From Chara braunii (Eukaryota > Streptophyta > Charophyceae > Charales > Characeae): DNA of 64,000 bases. The notes under the pieces were generated by a model. The model did no database searches and was not told the origin of the DNA. It saw nothing but the letters and a program-made list of their open reading frames with translations. Position numbers and translations under genes: made by a program. Numbering within the stretch: position 1 is the first letter of the stretch; each line of letters opens with the position of its first letter. The stretch spans positions 213,981 to 277,980 of the forward strand of contig BFEA01000866.1 in assembly GCA_003427395.1 (NCBI GenBank). The letters run 5' to 3'. Shown one piece after another: positions 1-10,096 of this stretch.

Positions 1-34
<34 letters not shown>
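1..34. repeat. (TCTA)n microsatellite at window edge
   Basis: Eight and a half uninterrupted TCTA units open the window; the array probably continues to the left of it. Confidence 0.95.
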
Positions 35-50
35 AGCGAAAGCGGGAAGA

Positions 51-105
51 TTCATTCCCGCTTTGCGTTTCCGAAGCCGTTCGGGAAACACAAAGCGGGA
101 ATGAA
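51..105. repeat. 22-bp inverted repeat (hairpin)
   Basis: Bases 51-72 and 84-105 are reverse complements with one mismatch, separated by an 11-base loop. The arm begins TTCATTCCCGCTTTG. It is followed by a poly-T-rich stretch. It may be the end of a small foldback element; no partner end was identified. Confidence 0.7.
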
Positions 106-602
106 CCCATTCGTTTTTCTTATTTCTTTTTTTTTCGTTTTTTTTTCCCGTTTTTTTCGTGCCNTTCACTCCAACGTTCGGGATGCCTGCGCCCGGTAGT
201 CCGAGCCTCGGCACGGATCGGCGTACCGGTCGGCTGAGGCTCAGACTCGATAGCTGGGCCAGGTACTGGTGGTTTAACAGTTTACAGTGCACACGTGGTG
301 CAGGGTGTACACAGTACTACACACAAAGGCGCGGGTCCATGTCAGGCATATAATTCTGCGGAGCGGGCTCGAGTTGCGGTCGTCTTTCAGTAAGTGCCCT
401 GGACAGCACGTCTATGTTCATCCCAGCTGCAGTACTGTCGTCCTCTGTGCAGACAGCACAGTGCTCCTCTTCTGTCCAGTAGACAATGCCAGCGAAATCA
501 AAAACAGTGCAGGAGTTGCAATTGTAAGCGAGGGGACACCCAGAAGACAAGATAATCAGTCAAGGGGGGAAAAAACACAGGGTCAAGACCCTCCCAAACA
601 AC
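106..602. other. Non-coding stretch before LINE-A, with a dispersed motif
   Basis: No supportable gene. Bases 106-160 are T-rich and contain one N (164 lies just beyond). Around 250-286 is the motif GATAGCTGGGCC followed by TACTGGTGGTTTAA, which recurs at 15271-15299 and, reversed, near 15141 and 59661; it looks like the end of a dispersed repeat. The last 150 bases may be 5' leader of LINE-A. Confidence 0.5.
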
Positions 603-1366
603 ATGATCAAGGAAAGAGATACAATTTATACCCGCCATGCTAACACCTGGGTCTTCTACGATGATGCGGCCTACAAGACGGCCATTAACAAGGTAGGTTG
701 GATCAGGAAGTGTCTCGCAACCCTCAAAGGATCAGAGGAGGGAGCACGAGATTTCTTCCTAATCCAACCTATCTCATCGACTGTCTTTACAGTGATCTGT
801 ATGTTTGATTCGGATAAGCGAATATTAGACTCATGGCGAAGTATACCCTGCGGGCGTTTGGAAGTCCAGATTTCCCCTGGTCTCCCCCAAAACAGCAAAA
901 ACCGGAGGAGAAGGGGGAACAATTGATGACGGACTATTATTGGGTGGAATTCCGTCACGTGCCCATTGAAATTCAAGAGGCTTTCGTGCAGGAACTCGCC
1001 CAAAAGTACGAGATCGTTGACTTTATTGACCCCCTTCCCCCCCACGTAGCCCCAAGGGACGACTATCTCATGGTAGCCTTGGACATTCCCAACGGACACA
1101 TCTTCACCGTCGACGATGTCATCCTTTTTCGGGTTGGGGGGAAGGACTTCAGAATACACACAGCACACAAAACACGACCTTGGCGTTTCAAGTGCCAGGC
1201 ATACGGACACCTTTCCTTAGACCCAGACTGGCCCCACCATCCGGCCAAAAGAATCAGATCCACGGGTCGTTACGCGACCCGTTTAAGGATACTTGGTGGA
1301 GGACTGTCGACGCAGGACACGAATGATGGGTCTACGTGGACGAGCCCCGAGAGGGAGGAGGGGTAA
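603..1366 (+). pseudogene. LINE-A ORF1, N-terminal part (nucleic-acid-binding domain)
   Basis: Two overlapping frames (603-926 and 833-1366) together read like the first domain of a plant LINE ORF1, the protein that binds element RNA. The first frame carries the start of the domain (residues 14-24 include 'WVFYDDAAYKT'). The second continues with 'YYWVEFRHVPIEIQEAF', resembling the DUF4283/RRM-like fold of plant LINE ORF1. It ends in a damaged CCHC-like region ('RFKCQAYGHLSLD') in which only one Cys and the GH remain recognisable. A frameshift lies between about 830 and 900. The family assignment rests on position and character, without a search. Confidence 0.6.
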
Positions 1367-1443
1367 GGGGGTGGGAATGAGAGAAGGGCGAAGTAGTAAA
1401 TTGGAATACAAAGCCCCCGGACCAATGGATTCCCCCTAAATCG

Positions 1444-2495
1444 GTGGAGGCGCACATGGAAAAGACCACCACCCCCTCATACCCGCCTCCCCCAAAGGAG
1501 GACTCTGCACTAATTAACAGACAGATCATGTCAGAAACAGCGTCAGACACAACAGGGACAGAGACCCGGACTCAGCCCCGGACAGAGCCCGGACCCCAAG
1601 ATGTCATCACTCTGGCTGACATGGGGGAACTGTGGCAATCTCCGGCCTCAAAGAAGAAAGCATCCCCCAGCAAACAAGGTAAATTGCCACATAAACAAAA
1701 TACCCCCGAAACGGACAATCAATTCCAGGTCCTGGCAGCAGAAACGGGGGATAAACAAGCAGCAGCACAGCAGCTGGGGGAACTAGGACAGCACGAACAT
1801 CATGAACAAAGAAAGGAGGAGGGAAAGACAAGGGACACGAAAGACCGGAGACCCTAGGTGGAGGAAACAGTGCACGGGTGAATAAGGGAGGAGGGGGGGG
1901 AGGAGGTACGACATCCCCCGGTGGGGAAAGTGGCCCTCAGAAGATCAAAAGGGCTGGGGAGGGAGGAGAGGGGACGATACAAGGGACCGAGAAACAATCG
2001 GCCCAGGAGGAGGGGGCCCACCAGGGGACTAGGCAGCACACCCCAGGGGAGGGAGCAGCAGGGGATTCTGCTCAAAAACACCCCAAAACAGATCCCTCCC
2101 AAGGGGCTCATACCAAGGGAGAAACCCCCGTTGGATTGGACCCCTTTTCCCAAGCCTTTGGACCTCAACCTATGGATTGGGAACCACCGGCGACCCCCAC
2201 GGACGAGGAAATGACGGACAGTACCCTAGAGGCCCGGGGATCACAAGGGGAGGATGTCGAGACCAGGCTAAGGTATCTGGCGGAATGGTTAATCAGCCAG
2301 CTCCGGATCCTATACACAGGCCAAACAGAAACATATTGGGATGAATCCTACGTACAACTTTTCTCCTTATTGGACGAGAGCCCTAGCTTGAAACAGGCTT
2401 TGGAGCAAGGCCTCTCCTCGGAAGCTGATTGGCAACAGGTATTGAACAGAATCTGGAATATTGTACACAAAAAATTCCAGCCCCCACTACTGTAG
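1444..2495 (+). pseudogene. LINE-A ORF1, low-complexity middle part
   Basis: Two open stretches (1444-1857 and 1878-2495, different frames) rich in Pro, Gly, Gln, Glu and Thr. The second begins with a run of glycines and ends with a more ordered segment containing 'ETRLRYLAEWLISQL'. Plant LINE ORF1 proteins commonly have such a disordered linker after the zinc finger. No catalytic motif is visible. A stop and a frame change at about 1857-1877 separate the two. Confidence 0.5.
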
Positions 2496-3181
2496 AAACA
2501 CCTAACATATCTAAAGAGACAGACGAGCCCCCAGACGAACCCCCTCCACACCCCCCTGACCAGCCACCTCCGGGTGAGGGTACACAACAGGCTACACATG
2601 ACTCTCAGCCCGAACAGGGAGAGAGAGAAACAACAGAGGCAGAGAAAACGGGCCTCTCAAAGCGGGCCAAACTACGCCACTTGATCGAAAAAGGACTGTA
2701 CCCACAAGAACCTACCAAAGGGAGACAAAGTGCTAGTGTTACCAATCAGGAGGAAGAATGGAAGTGGGAAGTGGGCTTGTCACCCGCTGAGTCCGAGGAC
2801 CCATACACCCCTGCCTATGGAGGACTGACACTACACGGGTGGCATATGCAGCGGGAAGGGGCACTAAGGACTCGTGAAGTCACAAAATTTATCGCCAGCC
2901 ACTACGAACCAGGAGCAATGGCCACCATCAGTGTATCAACAGAAGGCCTGAAGATGGCCTGCAAGGATCTCTACGTGAGATTCGAGGAGAACAAGGAGGC
3001 AGGGCTGCAATGGTACACACACAATATGCTCTTGGACACCCAACAAATGAAACTTAAACCGAACAACATCTGGTCGACTGACGAATTACTCACATGCATC
3101 TGCACGATACTGAGGAAAAACATCCTCAATAGGGGGGTAGATTGGGAGACGCAAGAATGGACGCAGTTACTAAGCAGATAA
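2480..3181 (+). pseudogene. LINE-A ORF1, C-terminal part
   Basis: An open frame that overlaps the preceding stretch and continues it after a frameshift near 2470-2495. It starts Pro-rich ('DEPPDEPPPHPP') and becomes ordered from about 2800, with a helical segment around 'LKMACKDLYVRFEENKEAG'. It stops 34 bases before the ORF2 start, as expected for a two-ORF LINE. No known domain recognised in the C-terminal part. Confidence 0.5.
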
Positions 3182-3215
3182 GGGAGGGTCAAGGGGTATA
3201 CAATCACAACCAACG

Positions 3216-3925
3216 ATGGACTGGGTAGATGTGGTGTATGGGAAAAACAAAAAGTGGAAACACATTCTACAGCAAGCAGACTTAGACATTAGAACGATCA
3301 ATGTGAATGGTCTAGCATCCCGCAACCCGGAAAAAATCAAAGCATTATGGGACTTGATGAGGGGTGTTGGGGGAAGATCGTGGCCAGATGTAGTCTGCGT
3401 TCAGGAGACTCACCTAATGGACACACCAGAACACCACATGGCACACAAACAAGCTTGGCCCTTCCAAAGTTACCAAGCATTTGCCCCCTGTCCAGGGAGC
3501 TCAGGGGTCGCAATCTGGATCCCACCCGAATCACGACTGGAGGTACTCTGCTGGGAAAAGGATGTGGAGGGACGATGGGTGAAAGTACTGGGCATGCTGG
3601 AACTAGAGATAGTGTGCATAGTATCCATATATGCTACAAACATGACCCGTGAAAGGTGGTCCTTTTCTGAAAAAATAGAAACAATCCCTACCCCTGAGGT
3701 CCCCTTAATACTAGCAGGAGACTTCAATGCCGCACCGGACAGGTGGCTGGACCACACCACTGCACATAATGCAGAGGAGGACGAGAGGATGGTGAGAGAC
3801 TTGTGCGTCCCTCTCGTTTTTTGACACCTTCAGGTGTAGCTACCCCACCAAAAAGGCCTTTACTTGCATCCAAAACAATGACCCCACCAGACTCTCCAAA
3901 TCTCGAATTGATCTAATCTTGGCTT
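3216..3925 (+). pseudogene. LINE-A ORF2, AP-like endonuclease domain
   Basis: The domain nicks target DNA to prime reverse transcription. It starts at an ATG 34 bases after ORF1. Visible motifs of the endonuclease/exonuclease/phosphatase fold are 'DIRTINVNGL' (residues 25-34), 'VCVQETHL' (catalytic Glu) and 'ILAGDFNAAPD' (catalytic Asp and Asn). The frame breaks at about 3815-3823 in a T run; the next frame carries 'SRIDLIL' and stops at TAA 3923-3925. The final Asp-His pair ('PVLDHRM') lies in a third frame at about 3985. All catalytic residues I can locate are present, but they are split over frames. Confidence 0.85.
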
Positions 3926-3951
3926 AAGAAGAGCTGGGAGGAGGGTTCTCA

Positions 3952-4566
3952 ATGACAGCAATACTACCAACAAGCCCATATCCCGTACTTGATCACAGGA
4001 TGTGCATGGCAGTGTGGACATTTCGCAAACGGCCAGACCAGGGGGCCAACTACTATAAACTAAACACCTCCCTACTCAAAACCAACTCTTTTCAGAAGTA
4101 CTTCAAGAAGGCTTGGGATTTTTGGAAAGATAACCGCCCTCAACAAGACTCACAAATCGCCTGGTTTAACAATGGTCTATTCTATATGGCCAAAAAGAGT
4201 AACGAATACTCCAAACGCCTCGCTGCCCAGAGATACCAACAAAAAGTCACAATCATGCAAAACCTAGTGAATGCAGAACAGGAGCAGAACTCGCAAGGGC
4301 AGGAACAGAGAATGACTGAACTACAAACCCGCATACAAGAATTGAAGGATCAACTTTTCAAACATGCACAGTATCGATGGCGAGGAGCCCAAACAAGGGC
4401 AAGACTATCCAGATTTGCGACTGAAGGGGCGATGGACTTTCACTTCTTCAGTTTAGCTAAAGCACAAGTCCAAAGAACCACGATAGAAGCACTATACGAA
4501 CCTAACGCCAGGGAATCAGTCGTAACCACAACTACTTCTACAAGGATTTCTTTTCCTCACATATAG
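3952..4566 (+). pseudogene. LINE-A ORF2, end of endonuclease and linker to RT
   Basis: The open stretch begins with the terminal Asp-His motif of the endonuclease ('LDHRM', residues 14-18). It continues with the basic, Gln/Lys-rich helical linker typical of the region between endonuclease and RT in LINEs ('QKYFKKAWDFWKDN', then a long Gln/Glu-rich helix). The frame shifts near 4540. Confidence 0.7.
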
Positions 4567-5850
4567 ACAAATCGGACGCGCCACAGCACGACCGCCTTAT
4601 AAAAGAATTTGTGGATCCATTAAACAAACCATTAACACCCGAACAACGCGATTCATTAGAAGCCCCACTCTCCAAAAATGAGATATGGACCGCCCTCCTG
4701 CAAATGAAGGAGGAAAAGGCCCCCGAAATTGATGGCTTCCCTAAAGAATTATGGGAAACCACATGGGGTTTTATGAGCCAAGACATCCTGGACTTCTACA
4801 ATGAAGTGTGGCGCACAGGGGAGATGGGAGAAAGGGTGGGGCAAGGGATACTAACCCTTTTATATAAAAAAAAATAATAAGATGGATATCAGGAATTACA
4901 TATCAATAACACTCCTAACAGTAGTGTACAAAATGTTGTCCAAGGCCCTGGCAAACAAAATTATCCCAGTAATGGAGGACATCATCCATCCCGCTCAAAC
5001 AGGCTTCATGGAAAACAGGAACATACAAGAAAACATCCTGCTGATCCATGAGATCCTCCAGCTCACGAGACAAAATGCGGCCGTAATCTTCATTGATTTT
5101 GCAAAGGCCTATGACCATGTGGAGTGGTTGTTTCTGGACAAGTGTCTAGAAAAAATGAACTTTGGGTCGGACTTCAGACGCTGGATACAAATCCTACACC
5201 AAAACGCAACGACATGCGTCCAGGTCAATGGAAGTCTTGCGCCACCCCTACACGTAGAACGATCGGTCCGCCAAGGGGATCCTATCGCCCCCTTCCTTTT
5301 CTTGGTCATTATGGAAGCATTAGCCATCAACGTTCGGGCCAACAAAAACATTACTAAAATTAGAGTCACACACATTCCAGAGGACGCAATCCCGGTGTGT
5401 TCATTGTTTGCGGATGATCTCACAATAATGGCAGAGGCGGATGATCTCACAATAATGGCAGAGGCTACACACCGTAACATGGAAGAAATTCAACAGATGA
5501 TGGAAAAGTTTGCCAAGGTATCCGACATGATAGTTAATTGGGGGTCTAAGACACAAGGATGGTGGATTCACTACCAAGGGGGCCGCCCCCCAGAATCACC
5601 ACGCATAGCATGGATGCAACTAGAAACCCCGTTAAGAATCCTAGGGGTATCCATGACCACAGAGGGACGGCCACCAATCAACATCGAGTGGATCCGCGCC
5701 CCGGCTCAGCACAAACTTAACAGTTGGAGAAACAAACACACATCCTTGTTCGGTCGAGCTTTAGCACTTAACAATGTCATTTTTGCAACACTATGGTCCT
5801 TGTTCGGTCGAGCTTTAGCACTTAACAATATCATTTTTGCAGCACTTAAC
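4567..5850 (+). pseudogene. LINE-A ORF2, reverse transcriptase domain
   Basis: Copies element RNA into DNA at the nick. Bases 4611-4866 hold the N-terminal RT motif ('APEIDGFPKELWE'). A frameshift in the A run at 4867-4875 moves the frame to 4882. Then come 'RNYISITLLTVVYK' (Pro of the usual NYRPIS is lost), 'TGFMENRNIQENIL', 'FIDFAKAYDHVEW' (first catalytic Asp), 'SVRQGDPIAPFLF' and 'LFADDLTIMAE' (catalytic Asp pair). The nine residues ADDLTIMAE are duplicated in tandem. A second in-frame 18-residue duplication follows at 5743. The domain is cut at about 5850 by a reversed Ty3 element. Confidence 0.9.
5410..5463 (+). repeat. 27-bp tandem duplication over the RT catalytic box
   Basis: Bases 5410-5436 and 5437-5463 are identical. 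The duplication is in frame and repeats nine residues that include the catalytic Asp pair. Perfect identity implies a recent event or an assembly error. Confidence 0.95.
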
Positions 5851-5853
5851 AAT
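5743..5853 (+). repeat. 54-bp tandem duplication at the LINE/Ty3 junction
   Basis: Units start at 5743 and 5797 (54 bp, in frame, 18 residues beginning SLFGRALALNN). The 12-mer GCACTTAACAAT then occurs a third time at 5842-5853, exactly where the sequence switches to the reversed Ty3 RT. The pattern suggests repair or template switching at microhomology, or misassembly. Confidence 0.85.
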
Positions 5854-6433
5854 CATCGATCCGAGGGAGAGGGTCGGCTTTCTTGATGGTTTGCGCGTTA
5901 AGTTTCCGATAGTTGATGCACAAACGAAGGTCCTTGTTCTTCTTTCGGCCGAAGAGAACGGGAGCACCGTATGGCAAACAGGTAGGGCGAATCCAGCCCT
6001 TGGCCAAGAGGTCGTCTAGTTGTGCCCGAAGCACTTGAAGCTCCTCTTCGCTCATCCGGTAGATACATCCGCGCGGAGGTACGGCGTTGTCCTCGAGAGT
6101 GATCCCGTGGCGTATGGGCCGATCCGGTACTACTCCGGCGGGAGCTTGGAAGACATCCTCATAGCTGTCCAACAGCTCAATGATGCGTGGGTCCGACGTA
6201 TCCGTCTTGGGCTGATCACCGGGTGAGAGGGCGTGAAGAAAACATATGCCCATCTCCTTGATGTCATTCCGCGGGATGGATTGGCGAATGCTCGCCGCGG
6301 AGACCACGTGACAACCAATTGAAGGATGAGGAAGCGACACTTTACACGGGACTAATTCGCCACGCCGGTCACGAACGTGAACGGTGCGTCGATAGAAGTT
6401 CACCGGATGGTCTTCGCTTTGCAGCCACGACAT
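5851..6433 (-). pseudogene. Ty3/gypsy reverse transcriptase, N-terminal part
   Basis: Reads from 6433 leftward. Motifs: '[18 protein letters not shown]' just after the protease end, '[19 protein letters not shown]', '[13 protein letters not shown]', '[19 protein letters not shown]', '[19 protein letters not shown]'. This is the standard start of Ty3/gypsy RT, the enzyme that copies genomic RNA. The catalytic YXDD region is not present because the element is cut. The frame differs from the protease frame by a one-base loss near 6434, between the 'FDMIL' of the protease end and 'SWLQSEDHP'. Confidence 0.92.
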
Positions 6434-7371
6434 GCTAGGATCATATCGAACTTAGTGTCCAATATGTCGAATGACACGGCCTCGCATGCTAGCGGGGCAA
6501 AGTACTCTGACACCGAGTCAACGCATCGGTCGATTGACTTTTGCGTGTGACCATCGGCCAACATGACGTGCGTAGGCTGACTTTTCCTTCGAACGTGCGG
6601 GCCTAGACAGGCGTGTGTCATGAAGTCTTGGCTGATGTAGTTGCGAGTCGCTCCACAATCGATCAAGGCACTGCAGGTCGCCTTTCCGATCTGAATGCGG
6701 ATGTAGAGGAGCGGCGCGTCGATGTCGACGTACCGTTGCGTTGAGTACTCGCGGTCGATCTTCGCAAGATAGCTACGAAGGTCAACAACCGCTATTCCGC
6801 CGTCCGTCGACGGAGGTGGTACTGGAGCGTGCAAGTATTCGCGCAAATGTGCCATTAAGGCATTGCAATGCGGTGTTGGCAAAGAACCGGTGGAGGGAAG
6901 AGGCGACCATTGGAAATCCTCAACCATCAACGAGTTGAGTTCCTCAAGACTCGCCCAAGTTGACGGATCCTCCGATGGAAGGGCTGGCGAAGCAACCGGT
7001 TCGTTGTCCGACGGCGGAACTACTGCGCATGCGCTTGAATCTTGCACGTGGAGAGGCTGGTTCAACAGTGGGACCAGCTCGACGACATAGTTCTCAAACT
7101 CAATGCGAAAACTTGCAACTACCGCGGTGTCCCCGGACGTGAGAGAGACTGCTAGCAAGGCAGCCGAATCCGGCGGACTGGTAAGTGTTGTCGCTACACT
7201 TCCCGTGGTGCTCAGTTTCCCGAGCCCGGACGTTTGACATTTTCCTTGTCCTTGTCGAGGCAGGCACTTGTGACGTGTTTGGTGTTGTTGCACCACAAAC
7301 AGCATCCCCATTTCTGTCTCAACTTGAACATGTCTTCGGTAATACCGAACTTCGTCCATGGTGACTGTCAT
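6400..7371 (-). pseudogene. Ty3/gypsy retropepsin (aspartic protease) region
   Basis: Starts at an ATG (7371-7369) that overlaps the stop TGA ending the gag frame by the four bases ATGA. The first ~50 residues are an off-frame reading of the gag zinc knuckle, so the real protease begins later. The retropepsin core is near the C-end: 'CSALIDCGATRNYISQDF' carries the active-site motif in the form DCGA where DSGA/DTGA is usual. It is followed by 'VMLADG' and '[12 protein letters not shown]'. Loss of one base near 6434 ends the frame early. Confidence 0.85.
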
Positions 7372-8300
7372 GCTCTATCCGCCGACGCTGGTTTCGCCTT
7401 GTGTTTTCCCCCTCGGGGTCTTGAGGGTTGTGGTGGTATCGCTGCCGCCACATCTCCGTCACTTGGTGTAGACACGGCTGCGTGGTCCTCACTAGGTCCT
7501 TGTTGGACTGCTGCTACTTGCGGCGTCCGTTGACCTTTGCCTTTCTCCACATAATCGGGCTGTTGGCGGGCCTCGTTGGCCACGCACCGGTTACCTTGGA
7601 TTAGTTCTCTTGCCTTTGAGATCATGTCATCAAAGGTCTCATACTGGAATTCGGTGCCCAGCGCAGCTGTCAAGGCGTCGCATGACCGAGCGAAAAATTT
7701 GGCCCGGATGGCGTCGAATGGTAAGCTCAACTCCGGGGTGGCAACGAATTTCTGCCACCCCATCAGCCACTCCCGTGAAGGTTGCTGGCCCTGGAACATG
7801 CGGAAGATCTTGTTCAAGGCGTGACGCTTGTCGTTGTTGACCATGAACCGGGTCTCCCACTTCTTCTCGAATTCCTCCCACTTGATCTTGGTGTGGAGGG
7901 TGGCGATGGTACATTCCAATGTGACTGCCATATGTGTCATGAAGGTCTGTGCTCCTCCAATGAGTTGGAGGTAGAGTGTGTCAAGCCGCCGCAGTGCTGG
8001 AGTGTGATGCACGTCCGCCTCTGCGTTGAATGCCATCCACCATTGCAGCGGATCAGTCTTGTGATAGTCATCGAACTTCTCGATCTTGAAGTTCGGTATC
8101 TTCCATTCCTTGGCGACAGCGGCCGGTCGTTGCTGAACGCGGTCGCTGAGCGTCTGCAGTTGATTGCTGACTGTCGGCGCTCCAGCAAACTTGCTGATGT
8201 CGCCGAGGGACGCGACCACGTGGTTGATCCGCTCCTCGAGTTGCTTGGCCTGCAGTCTGCCACTGCGCTGCCCCTTGACGCAGCTGCCGATAGTTGTGCC
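7370..8300 (-). pseudogene. Ty3/gypsy gag, capsid-like part
   Basis: Structural protein that packages element RNA. The frame has 'WKIPNFKIEKFDDYHKTDPL' and 'WEEFEKKWETRFMVNN', typical of the retrotrans_gag domain, then a basic tail. It stops at TGA 7370-7368. In the same frame past that stop a perfect CCHC zinc knuckle is readable at about 7300-7260 (Cys-X2-Cys-X4-His-X4-Cys, 'CLWCNNTKHVTSAC'), followed by a stop. The TGA is therefore probably an acquired nonsense codon separating capsid from zinc knuckle. Confidence 0.88.
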
Positions 8301-9032
8301 AACCCTGTGCTGACATCGTTCTGCAGCTGGCCGTTGATTGTCTGCTGCTGGCTGTTGGTGGCGTGTAGTGTGCTGAGTTCGGCGTGCATAGTAGCAATCT
8401 TCTTGTCCAATTTTCAAACGTCGTTTCGTGGCGGATGAGGACCTGCCGCATGGCCAACAGTTCACGTTGCTGCCAATTGCACATGTACAGCAGATTCTCC
8501 ATCAAAACTGTTGTGGCCTCCTTGTTTGTCTCGTCCTCGGTCGGCTCCTCCTGTACCTCGTTTGCTCGAAAGTGCTGCTGTCGGAGTAACCTCGGTACGT
8601 GGCTTCTTCTTTGGCGAGCTCCATTGTAGCTTGGTAATGAACTTGGTTTTGACTTGCCTCGACCTGCTGTTGTTGCAACCGTGCGGCTGCTGCAGGTTCT
8701 GCTGCGGCCTGCTGACGTGCTGCCTCTGCCTCTGCCAGCTGGCGTTGAATTTCCTGCTGGCGGGCGGTTTCCTCCTCTTCCCACTTGCTTAGTTCAGCTG
8801 CCGTGGTCTCCGAGTAGAGCTGGAGACATTTGAGAAACGCTAGAAGCGGTTCACCGGCCTGCTGAACTGGGATAGGAGGGGTAACCGGCCTCTTGGGGCT
8901 GGCTTGTGCATTGACGTCGACGGTAGCAGCCATGGTCGTGCGTCGCCTGCGCGGGATCCGAGGTGTCTTAGGTCCCTGTTGGGGCTTGGTTCCTGCGGAT
9001 CCACGCTCAGCAAGTCGTTGACTGCGGCGCAT
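8290..9032 (-). pseudogene. Ty3/gypsy gag, N-terminal part (coiled coil)
   Basis: Starts at ATG 9032-9030. Residues 60-115 form a Glu/Gln/Ala-rich coiled coil ('EEEETARQQEIQRQLAEAEA'). The original frame holds to about 8580. The protein then continues in a second frame to about 8420 ('ATTVLMENLLYMCNW'), a third to about 8290 ('DKKIATMHAELSTLH') and returns to the first frame for the capsid part. Three indels thus cancel each other in net length. Confidence 0.8.
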
Positions 9033-9058
9033 CAAGTACTCTGGCGTTCGTCTGCTGT

Positions 9059-9216
9059 TGACGTGTCACCGCTGAGGTGGCACCTGCTGATGTGGCACTG
9101 CTGAGGTGGCTGCTGCTGACTGGGCACTCGGCTGTCGTGGCACGCTGAGGTGGCACGCGGCTGTTGTGGCAATCTGCGTTCGTGGCCCGCTGCTGATGTG
9201 GCACGATGCTGACGTG
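9059..9216. repeat. Degenerate ~12-bp tandem repeat upstream of gag
   Basis: Repeated variants of GCTGAGGTGGCAC / GCTGATGTGGCAC cover this stretch in the leader of the Ty3 element. Spacing is irregular, so the array is old or unstable. Confidence 0.7.
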
Positions 9217-10081
9217 GCCGGAGACTGACGTCCATGGTACTGAGAGGAGGAGAGAAAAGGTAGGGTGTGGAGGAAGGGCAGAGAGGCAAACAATGCACAG
9301 ACAGTCCCTTTCTCCCCTGACCTCGAAATTTGACACTAATCAAAGGAAAAAAATTCCCCCCCACCCCCCCTACGAAAATTTCAATTTTTTGAGAAATTAA
9401 ATAAATTTTAATCGGAAAATACGAATTAATAAAATTTAATTTTGGCAAAAGATTAAATATTTAATTAAAGAATATTTAAATTTGCATTAATTAATTTCAC
9501 AAAAGTTAAATATTTAACTAAAGAATATCTTACATTTGCACAAAAAGGAATCAAGTTTAAGCAAGTTTAAACATTTAAGCATAACTTTAATAATTTCACG
9601 AAATTTAATCGGGGAAATTTAGCATCATCACGAGGTCACTAAGTAAGTAGAAGATGAATGGTAATAGGAAGATACACAATTTGCTGGAAAGATTCAACCT
9701 TTCAACGCAATAGAAGATGCATTTTTCCAAAAGTGAAAGTTCCATGAAGTTGCAGTTTGAATGTGGCCGTGCTCTGCCTTGAATGGCGCGGTGCCTGGCT
9801 GGCACTTACTTCCCATAGGTTGATAGGTCGTTAGGTTACGTTAGGTCTAACCCTAATTAGCGCTAATAAGGTTACTCGTAATTAGAGATTCCCTAATTTG
9901 CGCAATATGGAGAAAAGTCGCAAAACCTAGAATTATAATTTAACGACCTAATTACTATGTAAGTTCGAGAAAAAGAAAAAAAAAATTGCAACTTGCGATT
10001 TAATGATAACAGAGTGCAGGTGTAGATAATCACTCAATCAATCAATCAATCAATCAATGGTGAGTCATCCAATGTTGGTCT
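9217..10081 (-). other. AT-rich untranslated leader of the Ty3 element
   Basis: Lies between the primer binding site and gag. It is very AT-rich from 9340 to 9640 and contains no supportable gene. A (TCAA)n run sits at 10032-10057. Confidence 0.6.
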
Positions 10082-10093
10082 GCTCCGATACCA
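10082..10093 (-). promoter_or_regulatory. Putative tRNA primer binding site
   Basis: On the minus strand the bases read TGGTATCGGAGC, three bases after the LTR end. The usual plant element PBS complementary to initiator tRNA-Met is TGGTATCAGAGC, so there is one mismatch. Position relative to the LTR end is correct. Confidence 0.75.
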
Positions 10094-10096
10094 AAC

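Larger units (their letters stand above)
603..5850 (+). mobile_element. LINE-A, 5' part (plant LINE, L1-like layout)
   Basis: A non-LTR retrotransposon whose parts appear in the usual order: ORF1, an AP-type endonuclease, and a reverse transcriptase with RQGDP and FADD boxes. The right-hand part of ORF2 is found at 11222-13170 after an inserted Ty3/gypsy element. The reading frame changes repeatedly (frames 3, 2, 1, 3, 2 across ORF1; 3, 1, 3, 1 across ORF2), so this copy is dead. The 5' end is approximate because no target duplication was found. Confidence 0.85.

Noticed and set aside
7782-8438. A 218-codon plus-strand open frame.
   Set aside because: It is antisense to Ty3 gag, which has recognisable capsid motifs on the minus strand.
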